A model generated the notes under the pieces. That model was not told where the DNA came from, made no database searches, and saw nothing but the letters and a program-made list of their open reading frames with translations. Both the position numbers and the translations under genes were made by a program. A DNA stretch of 64,000 nucleotides, from contig NW_026110862.1 of assembly GCF_024679095.1 (NCBI RefSeq), forward strand, positions 1 to 64,000. Direction: 5' to 3'. Shown here piece after piece: positions 54,541 through 64,000 of this stretch. Source of the DNA: Eriocheir sinensis. Lineage: Eukaryota; Arthropoda; Malacostraca; Decapoda; Varunidae. Each line of letters opens with the position of its first letter. The stretch's first letter is position 1.

Positions 54541-54659
54541 AGATTTGTGCCAGACCCTATCAAAAGCTTTTGATATGTCCAGCGCAATAGCAAAAGTTTC
54601 ACCGAAACGGCTAAGAGAGGATGACCAAGAGTTAGTTAAGAAGGCTAGGAGATCACCAG

Positions 54660-54829
54660 GGTGTATGTCTATCTGTGTGGGTTTATGTCTATCTGTGTGG
54701 GTTCTGTCTGTCTGTGGGTGTATGTCTATCTGTGTGGGTTTTGGCTGTCTGTGGGTGTATGTCTATCTGTGTGGGTTTATGTCTATCTGTGTGGGTTCTG
54801 TCTGTCTGTGGGTGTATGTCATAGCTGGG
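54660..54829 (+). repeat. G/T-rich satellite between two insertions
   Basis: Same units as 52310-53345, left between the LINE-X copy and the hAT element. Confidence 0.92.
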
Positions 54830-55991
54830 CACGATAACAGAAAACCTTATTCCCGATAACCGATAACTGATAATGAAAAACCTTATCGGCGATAACCGAT
54901 ATTCGTTAACTAGAAACAAAAATATAGGCGATAACCGATAACCGATACCCGATATAAATCCACAATTCCGATACTGGCTAGCGATAAGTCCGATAGGCGA
55001 AAACGATACTATATTGATATTTCAGATAGAACAACATTGATGATTTAAAATTTTCATTATCTGTATTTTAGGAAACTTACAGAACCTTAAAACCACACGT
55101 TGACACGTACATATGGACGGTAATACTAGAAATGCCTGAACCGGTGTTGTGTTATTTGGCGTCCCCACCGTCAAAAATTGTTTACAAACACTGGTCTCTC
55201 ATGAACGGTGCATGCTCAGACCAGCAAGCGTAGACCTGTACATTCTCACAAAGCTTTTAAACCGTAATAAAGAGCTGCTGGAAGGCTGAATCAGACATAT
55301 AGTACCACTACCACCGTCCTCGCTGTTACTAGAACGGCACTCTGTACGAGTTGTATTTATATGTACAGAGTGTACGTCGTTCTAGAAACAGCGACGATGG
55401 TGGTACTGTATGTTTGATTCAGCTTTCCAGCAACTCTTAATGGGTTAAAAGAGCATTGTGAGACTGTAGAGGTCTACACTTTTTGGTCTGAGCATGCGCA
55501 GTTCACGAGAGACCAGTGTTTGTAAACAAAAGCGCCAGCTTTTGACGATGGGACACCAAATAACACAACACCGGATGCCTTCAATACCATGGCATGGTCA
55601 CAAACGAATATGGAATATCAAATTTGAGGCAGTGAATAATCATTTTTGGGGCAAAGTTAAATGATTTTTCTTTATGATATATTGATTTTTGAGTAGCATA
55701 AAAAAATAACCTAGTGTTTTAATTTTCATGATCTAAGTATGAAATCTCATCACCGAAGATATTTCATACCCCGAAGTTTTATCATACAACACCGGGCCAC
55801 GCATGCGCAGTAGGGAGGAGACAACGTTTTTTTCTGAGAGGCGGAAAAAAAGTAGCGATTATCGCTAGTTTGGTTACAAAAGTAACGAAGATACCGATAT
55901 ATATTTAAATAGGTAGCGGATGGTCGATAATCCGATTTTGTTATCAGCGATAATGTATAGCGATAACTTATCGCGATAACGCCCAGCTATG
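54830..55991. mobile_element. Non-autonomous hAT element, copy 1
   Basis: The 1162-base element has CATAGCTGGGC at both ends in inverted orientation and a perfect 8-base target duplication, GTGTATGT (54822-54829 and 55992-55999). Both ends are dense in CGATAACCGATA-like motifs, possible binding sites for a transposase supplied elsewhere. Internally it has a further long inverted repeat around 55200-55530. No coding capacity. Copy 2 is at 59530-61480 in the opposite orientation. Confidence 0.92.
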
Positions 55992-57680
55992 GTGTATGTC
56001 TAACTGTGTGGGTTTATGTCTATGTCTGTGGGTGTATGATAACCGGTGTGAGTTTATGTCTATCTTTGTTGGTTTATATCTATGTCTGAGGGTGTTTGTC
56101 TTTCTCTGAGGGTTAATGTCTATGTCTGTGGGTGTATGTTTACCTGTGTGGGTTTATGTCTATCTTGTTGGTTTATATCTATGGCTGTGGGTGTTTGTCT
56201 TTCTCCGAGGGTTTATGTCTATGTCTGTGGGTGTTTGTCTTTCTCTGAGGGTTTATGTCTATGTCTGTAGGTGTTTGTCTTTCTCTGAGGGTTTATGTCT
56301 ATGTCTGTGGGTGTTTGTCTTTTTCTGAGGGTTTATGTCTATGTCTGTGGGTGTTTGTCTTTTTCTGAGGGTTTATGTCTATGTCTGTGGGTGTTTGTCT
56401 TTCTCTGAGGGTTTATGTCTATGTCTGTGGGTGTTTGTCTTTCTCTGAGGGTTTATGTCTATGTCTGTGGGTGTTTGTCTTTCTCTGAGGGTTTATGTCT
56501 ATGTCTGTGGGTGTATGTCTTTCTCTGAGGGTTTATGTCTATGTCTGTGGGTGTTTGTCTTTCTCTGAAGGTTTATGTCTATGCCTGTGGGTGTTTGTCT
56601 TTCTCTGAGGGTTTATGTCTATGTCTGTGGGTGTTTGTCTTTCTCTGAGGGTTTATGTCTATGTCTGTGGGTGTATGTCTTTCTCTGAGGGTTTATGTCT
56701 ATGTCTGTGGGTGTTTGTCTTTCTCTGAGGGTTTATGTCTATGTCTGTGGGTGTTTGTCTTTCTCTGAGGGTTTATGTCTATGTCTGTGGGTGTTTGTCT
56801 TTCTCTGAGGGTTTATGTCTATGTCTGTGGGTGTATGCATTTCTCTGAGGGTTTATGTCTATGTTTGTGGATGTATGTCTTTCTCTGAGGGTTTATGTCT
56901 ATGTCTTTGGGTGTATGTTTTCTCTTAGGGTTTATGTCTATGTCTGTGGGAGTATGTTTACCTGTGTTGGTTAATGTCTATGTCTGTGGATGTTTGTCTT
57001 TCTCTGAGGGTTCATGTCTATGTCTGTAGGTGTATGTCTACCTGTGTGGGTTGATGTCTCTCTGTGTGGGTTTATGTCTATGTCTGTGGGAGTATGTTTA
57101 CCTGTGTTGGTTAATGTCCATGTCTGTGGATGTTTGTCTTTCTCTGAGGGTTCATGTCTATGTCTGTAGGTGTATGTCTACCTGTGTGGGTTGATGTCTA
57201 TCTGTGTGGGTTTATGTCTATGTATGTGGGTGTATGTCTATCAGTATGGGTTTTGTCTGTCTGTGGGCGTATGTCTACCTGTGTGGGTTTATGTCTATCT
57301 GTGTTGGTTTATGTCCATGTCTGTGGGTGTTTGTCTTTCTCTGAGGGTTCATGTCTATGTCTTTGGGTGTATGTCTATCTATGTGGGATTATATATGTCT
57401 GTGGGTGTATTGGAATTGTGTATGTCTGTCAGTGCGGGTGTATATCCATATATCTGCGGATCTATAGGAGTATTATGTCTCAGAGTGGGTGTATATGTCT
57501 TTCTGTGGGTGTAGGGGAGTGGTGTCTGTTTGTCAAAGTGATTGTATATGTTTGTGTTTGTGTGTGTATGGGAGTGGTGTATGTGTCAATGTTAGTGTTT
57601 ATTTCTATGTCTATCTATGTGGGTGAATATGTCTATGTTTGTGTGAATGGGAGTGGTGTATGTCTGTCAAAGAGGATAAA
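55992..57680 (+). repeat. G/T-rich satellite, 40-bp period
   Basis: From about 56080 to 56900 the array repeats a 40-base unit made of GGGTTTATGTCTATGTCTGT and GGGTGTTTGTCTTTCTCTGA about 20 times with few changes. Before and after it the order is less regular. The building blocks are those of the 19-bp array. Confidence 0.95.
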
Positions 57681-58264
57681 GACCAGGTGTTCGTTATATG
57701 CGAGGGCTACGTTCTGCAAAAAGCTCGCATAAAGAGAATCCGCATATATCGAACCTATCATCCCATTAATTATAGGGGGGTATGTTCCACGACCCGTTTT
57801 CGAACCCTCTAACTATTTATTCCGGCATCGTTTCACAATAATAAAGCACTAAAGCAACAGTTATAATATGCATGTTTTTTTTTTCTGCTATATCACGTAA
57901 TGTCTATTCATATGTATTTTGATTCTTACTGAAGGGAAATCAGGACATGGATATTACACTCGAAGCTGTGTGTGCCTTATTCAAGGCAGAGCTTCACCGA
58001 GTCTGACAACCCAGGGCTGCTGATTGCTTCCGGGGAGACACACCCAAAGTTAGGCTGGTAATTAGCTACCTGAGTATTAACTTTAGGATCAGAGGGAGGA
58101 AAATGTTAATTATAGGCGAGGAAAGTGCGGGAAAACATTTGCACGCAGCGCCCCCTAGTCAATGGCGTAACAGACTGACTGGAGGCCCTGGACAAACTTT
58201 TGTTCGTGAAGTTTTGCCGGAGGCGGCCGGTAAGCGAAGCAGCGCCATGGCCGCGGGCTGGTAA

Positions 58265-58277
58265 TCTGCTGTAAAAA

Positions 58278-58308
<31 letters not shown>

Positions 58309-59020
58309 TATCACAGCTCACAATTTTCAATAGCAAGACATTTTCCTGGTAAACTTGTCAAACCTGTAGTATGCGCATAATTCTTTAGTAATTAGTGTAG
58401 CCTATTATTATTAGGTATTATTACTATTATTATCGTTACAGCAAATTATATTTATATTATTTCAGCCTATTATATTAAAATTAATATAAGTAGCCTATTA
58501 CATTATTATAATTACTATATCCTATTATATCATTAATATATCCTAATGTTATATTTTACATAGGTAGCCTATTATACTAATATTATTTTAGCTTATCATA
58601 TTAACATTATTATTATAGCCTATTTTAATATTATTACTGAGTTCATATAGCTGGCAGCCATACCTATTCGGGATGAAGTAATGAAGGTAACCGGCAATAG
58701 TAACTATCACTTACGCTATTTTTAGTTGTCAACAATGTAATATTCGTGCAATAAATGATCAAAATCGACTACGTCAGTCAGTCATGACGCAGTAAACGGA
58801 GAAACATACTTACAGGCACAGCACCTCGTAGGTGGCACCTGGTGGTGGTACTTTTGGCGTCGTGCATCACAACGCCAGCTGACCAGTCTCCCACATGGAC
58901 CACGGCCACATAATATATTTATCGTGCGTATTCAAGTTTTCAAGTCACGGATCCGCAAAAGGCCGCATTTGGGTGGTATAGTATGCGGGGGTTGTGCGGG
59001 GGGCTCAGGAGGTTGGGAAG
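58265..59020. other. Poly-A run and A/T-rich sequence; no gene seen
   Basis: A-rich run at 58273-58308 is followed by A/T-rich sequence in which the motif TAGCCTATTA recurs irregularly between 58396 and 58625. Confidence 0.55.
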
Positions 59021-59068
59021 GGATTAGGATTTGGGTTAGGACTTAGGATTAGGGTGAGGATTAGGTGC
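59021..59068. repeat. Interstitial telomere-like (TTAGG)n patch
   Basis: The plus strand has a run of ATTAGG, TTAGGAC, TTAGGG and related units, seven TTAGG-type motifs in under 50 bases. TTAGG is the arthropod telomere repeat. The units are irregular, so this is an old or chance patch. Confidence 0.5.
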
Positions 59069-59159
59069 AATCTTCTTATCTTTTAAACATGCATCCCTTG
59101 CATTCTACGGTTTATACCACAACAAAGATCCAACAAGTCCTTATAATCACTATTCAGCA

Positions 59160-59529
59160 CAAAAGTTGTTAGAACAGCAGGATCCTGCCACGCATCATGC
59201 CACTCAACACACCGCTGCAAAACTCATCGCACTTTGTATGTGGCAATGACCGGGGTTTTGTCACTTTCTGGCCGACAATGATCACTCGTCATTATACAGC
59301 ATGCCGAATGCTGATAAAACACAACACAATGTTGTTGCTCGTATTCACTATAATATCAGTCAGTCGGATTCTTACCCATCAGCACATAAGTTATTAAAAT
59401 ACAGACCCCACCATGAACCATGCCATGCACCGAGCGGCCATCAGCCAGCCTTGTTTCTCATTTCAGAGATCAAGTCAACACTGCAAGACTCATCACAAAT
59501 CATGTCTGTGGCAACGACCGGGTTTTATC
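59160..59529. repeat. Two diverged units of a longer tandem repeat
   Basis: Blocks such as CTCATCGCACTTTGTATGTG with GGCAATGACCGGGGTTTTGTC at 59220 recur as CTCATCACAAATCATGTCTG with GGCAACGACCGGGTTTTATC at 59489, and the repeat then continues after the hAT element at 61481. The period is about 270 bases. Confidence 0.5.
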
Positions 59530-59773
59530 CATAGCTGGGCGTTATCGCGATAAGTTATCGCGATACCTTATCGCTGATAACAAAATCGGGTTATCGGCCA
59601 TCCGCTACTTATTTAAATATATATCGGTATCTTCGTTACTTTTGTAACCAAACTGGCGATAATCGCTACTTTTTTTCCGACTCAGAAAAAAAACGTTGTC
59701 TCCTCCCTACACGTGGCCCGGGCGCCCGGTGTTGTATGAAAAAACTTCGGGGTATGAAATATCATGGAAACAT

Positions 59774-60477
59774 GGAAACGTGGAAATGCAGGCAACAGAA
59801 AGACTATTGGCTCATTACGAGGTTGCCCGCTTTGGTGATTTAATTTGCTCGACAGCCACTTGGGGCCTGGGGAGCAGATGAAAGCACCTCGACATTGAGG
59901 AGCAGATGAAAGCACCTCGATATTGAGAAGCAGATGAAAGCAACTCAATATTCAGTTTACTCCCGACGCAGCGAAGTGACGGTCGATTCTATATTTGAAG
60001 GAGTTGATAGTATTCACATTTACTACTTCTGAAGGAAGATTGTTCCAGTGACGGATGACTCGGTTTGAAAAGAAACTCCTTCCGATGTCTGTGTTACATC
60101 GACTAGACTGAATGGGTAAACCGTTATTTCTAGTTCTTGAGGTGGTTTGCAATTCAAAGAAATTTGAGTAATCGACGTTATTGAATTTTTTCAGATACTT
60201 GAAGACTTGAATCATATCCCCTTGTAGGCGTTTTTTCTCCAATGTAAAGAGATTGAATCGCTTGAGTCGTTCCTCGTACGGTTGAGCCCTTAAGGTTGGT
60301 ATCATTTTCGTGGCGCGTCGTTGAATCCTTTCCAGTAAATCAATGTCCTTTCTGTAATTAGGAGACCAGAACTGTACTGCATACTCGAGGTGCGGTCTTA
60401 CCATGGAATTATACAAGGATAGCATCACGTCTGGCGTTTTACACTCGAAGTTCCTCGCTATGAACCCGACAGTATCA
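59774..60477 (-). mobile_element. CR1-like LINE 3' end inserted in hAT copy 2
   Basis: The minus strand encodes LYNSMVRPHLEYAVQFWSPN, ERIQRRATKMIPTLR, then FFSNRVIRHWNNLPSEVVNV and NSFKYRIDRHF, ending at a stop at 59952. The frame is open for 158 codons. The 3' UTR has three copies of a 25-26-base unit containing GAGGTGCTTTCATCTGCTCC. The 5' end is truncated at 60477. Confidence 0.85.
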
Positions 60478-60553
60478 TCGGTGAAGATATTTCATACTTT
60501 GATCATCACCATTAAAACACTAGGTTATTTTTTTTTATGCAAGACTCAAAAAT

Positions 60554-60666
<113 letters not shown>

Positions 60667-61837
60667 CATTTAACTTTGCCCCCCAAAATTATTATTCACT
60701 GCCTCAAATTTGATATTCCATATTCGTTTGTGAGCATGCCATGGTATTGAAGGCACCCGGTGTTGTGTTATTTGGTGTCCCATCGTCAAATGTTGGCGCT
60801 TTTGTTTACAAATACTGGTCTCTCGTGAACTACGCATGTTCAGACCAGTAAGTGTAGCCCTGTAGAGTCTCACAAAGCTTTTTAACACATTAAGACATAC
60901 AGTACCACCATCCTCGCTGTTTCTAAAACGGCACTCTGTACATATAAATACAACTCGCACAGTGTCGTTCTAGAAACAGCGGGGATGGTGGAAGTGGTAC
61001 TGTATGTCTGATTCAGCCTTCCAGCAATTTTTAATTACGGTTAAAAAGCTTTGTGAGACTGTACAGGTCTACGCTTGCTGGTCTGAGCATGCACAGTTCA
61101 CGAGAGACCAGTGTTTGTAAACAAAAGCGCCAACATTTGACGGTGGGGACGCCAAACACAACACGGTTCAAACGTTCTAGTATTACCGTCCATAGGTACG
61201 TGTCAACTTCTGGTTTTCAGGTTTTGTAAGTTTTCTAAAATACAAATAATGAAAATTTGAATTCATCAATGTTTTTTTTATTGGAAATATCAATATAGTA
61301 TCATTTTCGCCTATCGGACTTATCGCTATCGGAATTGTGGATTAATATCGGGTATCGAATATCGGTTATCGCCTATATTTGTGTTTCCAGTTAACGAATA
61401 TCGGTTATCGCCGATAAGGTTTTCCATTATCAGTTATCGGTTATCGGGAATAAGGTTTTCTGTTATCGTGCCCAGCTATGGTTTTATCACTGTCTGACAG
61501 TGATCAGTGGCTATTACAGGTCATGCTGATATACACAACACAACTTTGTCCCTGATATTTCACTCTGAAAACCGCGAAAGATACAGATCCCACACAGTGG
61601 CAGTACAGTGTTGCCACTGTTGTTTGTTGCAGTGTTGACACATTAGTTATAGTATTTTAGCTAAAATGAAAATAGTACGAAGAGAAAAGCAGTAAATTTT
61701 GGGAAAGTAAAAAGATATTTTCACATTATTTTTGTTGGCTTTGTTTCTTTTGCTAATTTATTTGTTTTTTTAATCATTGCCTCATCGGGGACCCCCTGAA
61801 TACCCAGGGCCTGAGGCTGCAGCCTCCATGTAAGTCC

Positions 61838-61939
<102 letters not shown>

Positions 61940-62147
61940 CCACGACCTCCAAGGCCCTTGGAGTTCGTCCACCCCGGTACTACGGGTGTTACGCCACTGT
62001 CCCTAGTGCGAGTCGGCCACCATACCTCCCCAACCAGTCGCACCAGCGCCGCTACTCGCATAATAGCGATTTTTTTCGCATAAAACGAACACTTGGTACA
62101 TACAGGTTAGTCGCATATGAGCGAATTCGCATATATCGAATACCCGC

Positions 62148-64000
62148 TGTATATGTCTTTCAGTGAGTGTATGGAAGTGGTGTATGTCTGTCATTATGGG
62201 TGTATACCTGTATTTCTGTGGATCTGTGGGAGTATTCTATGTCTATCCAAATGGGTGTATATGTCTTTCTGTGGGTGTAGGGGAGTGGAGTATGTCTTTC
62301 TGTGGGTGTAGGGGAGTGGTGTATGTCTTTCTGTGGGTGTAGGGGAGTGGTGTATGTCCTTCGGTGAGTGTAGGGGAGTGGTGTATGTCTTTCTGTGGGT
62401 GTAGGGGAGTGGTGTATGTCTTTCTTTGGGTGTAGGGGAGTGGTGTTTGTCTTTCTGTGGGTGTAGGGGAGTGGTGTATGTCTTTCTGTGGGTGTAGGGG
62501 AGTGGTGTATGTCTTCTTGTGGGTGTAGGGGAGCGGTGTATGTCTTTTTGTGGGTGTAGGGAAGTGTTGTATGTCTTTCTGGGGGTGTAGGGGAGTGGTG
62601 TATGTCTTTCTGTGGGTGTAGGGGAGTGGTGTATGTCTATGTGGGTGTTTTTTTTTCTGCGGGTGTAGAGGATTGGTGTATTTCTTTCTGTGGTTGTAGG
62701 TGAGTGGTGTTTATGTCTTTCTGTGGGTGTAGGGGAGTGGTGTATGTCTATGTGGGTGTATGTTTTTTTTCTGCGGGTGTAGAGGAGTGGTGTATTTCTT
62801 TCTGTGGATGTAGGGGAGTGTTGTATGTCTTTCTGTGGGTGTAGGGGAGTGGTGTATGTCTATGTGGGTGTATATGTTTTTTTTCTGAGGGTGTAGAGGA
62901 GTGGTGTATGTCTTTCTTTAGGTGTAGGGGAGTGTTGTATGTCTTTCTGTGGGTGTAGGGGAGTGGTGTATGTCTATGTGGGTATATATGTTTTTTTCTG
63001 TGGGTGTAAGGGAGTGGTTGTCTATGTGGGTGTATATGTTTTTTCTGTGGGTGTAAGGGAGTGGTGTATGTCTATGTGGGTGTATATGTTTTTTATGTGG
63101 GTGTAAGGGAGTGGTTTATGTCTATGTGGGTGTATATGTTTTTCTGTGGGTGTAAGGAGTGGTTGTCTATGTGGGTGTATATGTTTTTCTGTGGGTGTAA
63201 AGTGGTGTATGTCTATGTGGGTGTATATGTTTTTTCTGTGGGTGTAAGGGAGTGGTGTATGTCTATGTTGGTATATATGTTTTTTTCTGTGGGTGTAGGT
63301 GAGTGGTGTATGTCTATGTTGGTATATATATTTTTGTCTGCGGGTGTAGGGGAATGGTGTATGTCTATGTTGGTATATATGTTTTTTTCTGCGGGTGTAG
63401 GTGAGTCTATGTTGGTATATATATATTTTTTTCTGTGGGTGTTGGAGAGTGGTGTATGTCTATGTTGGTATATATGTTTTTTTCTGTGGGTGTAGGTGAG
63501 TGGTGTATGTCTATGTTGGTATATATGTTTTTTCTGCGGGTGTAGGTGAGTGGTGTATGTCTATGTTGGTATATATGTTTTTTCTGCGGGTGTAGGGGAG
63601 TGGTGTATGTCTATGTGGGTGTATATGTTTTTTTTTTCTGTGGGTGTTGGAGAGTGGTGTATGTCTTTCATTGAAAGTGTACGTATATGATTTTATGTGG
63701 GTGTAGGGGAGTTGTGTTTGTCTATGTGGGTGTATATGTCTTTCTGTGGGTGTAGGGGAGTGGTGTATTTCTCTATGTGGTGTGTATGTATGGGAGTGAT
63801 GTATGTCTCTTTGTGGGTGTATATGTCTCTTTTGGGTGTATGGAAGTGGTGTAAGCCTATGTGTTTACTTCTGTGTCAGTGAGTGTATGTCTATCCATGT
63901 GGGTGTAAATGTCTATATCTATAGGTGTAATGAAATGGTGTATGTCTGTCAGTGTGGGAGTATACTTATATATCTGTGGATCTATGGGAGTATTGCATGT
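62148..64000 (+). repeat. G/T-rich satellite, period about 31 and then about 50-60 bp
   Basis: To about 62640 the unit is about 31 bases (TCTTTCTGTGGGTGTAGGGG then AGTGGTGTATG). From there it becomes longer by gaining TCTATGTGGGTGTATATGTT and a T-run. The array continues to the right edge of the window. It is the continuation of the satellite interrupted at 57683. Confidence 0.93.

Larger units (their letters stand above)
53346..54659 (-). mobile_element. LINE-X copy inserted in the satellite
   Basis: A T-rich end at 53346-53367 and the LINE-X 3' end lead into the C-terminal tail and RT. The 5' end is truncated at 54659, where satellite sequence resumes with GGTGTATGTCTATCTGTGTG. The copy is about 1.3 kb. 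Confidence 0.88.

Overview
Organism and type of sequence: this is eukaryotic, animal DNA with no convincing host gene. Introns have GT/AG borders. Long AC, AG, AT, AAT, TCC and TAC microsatellites are everywhere, as are tRNA-derived SINEs and several clades of LINE, together with P/THAP9-type, piggyBac, hAT and Penelope-like elements. That mix, and the style of the LINE proteins, fits a decapod crustacean and most likely a crab. The crab assignment is inference. Layout, left half: 0.1-5.8 kb holds a four-exon P-element/THAP9-type transposase gene on the minus strand, with a duplicated exon, one nonsense codon and one frameshift. 5.9-8.4 kb is a Jockey-like LINE (ORF1 with zinc knuckles plus endonuclease) that has lost its reverse transcriptase end. 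9.0-9.7 kb is the tail of another retroelement. 10.3-13.0 kb is SINE-rich. 14.6-18.8 kb is a second, more decayed P/THAP9-type gene split by LINE and SINE insertions. 19.5-22.0 kb is a nearly intact piggyBac element with a single missing base. 22.5-23.3 kb is a LINE tail hit by two different MITEs. 23.6-24.7 kb is a LINE ORF1 with a PHD-like finger. 25.4-31.0 kb is a Penelope-like element (RT plus GIY-YIG nuclease) cut in two by a 3 kb LINE. Layout, right half: 31.0-35.4 kb has a LINE RT remnant with an internal in-frame duplication and an RNase H-bearing LINE. 37.2-39.6 kb is a deleted hAT element. 41.3-42.0 kb is a SINE inside a SINE. 42.7-43.9 kb is a CR1-like LINE. 44.4-50.3 kb is one LINE inserted into another copy of the same family, with a duplicated 3' end. 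51.0-51.9 kb is a 153-bp minisatellite. From 52.3 kb to the right edge the sequence is one very large G/T-rich satellite domain whose period changes from 19 to 40 to about 31-55 bp. It is interrupted by a LINE copy, by a non-autonomous hAT element, and by a roughly 4.5 kb pogo/Tigger-like insertion that itself contains a second, inverted copy of the same hAT element; both hAT copies have perfect 8-bp target duplications. How the parts relate: almost everything is a stratigraphy of insertions, many with readable target-site duplications, so the order of events can be reconstructed. No element looks fully competent. The closest to intact are the piggyBac transposase (one frameshift) and the first P-type transposase (two lesions).
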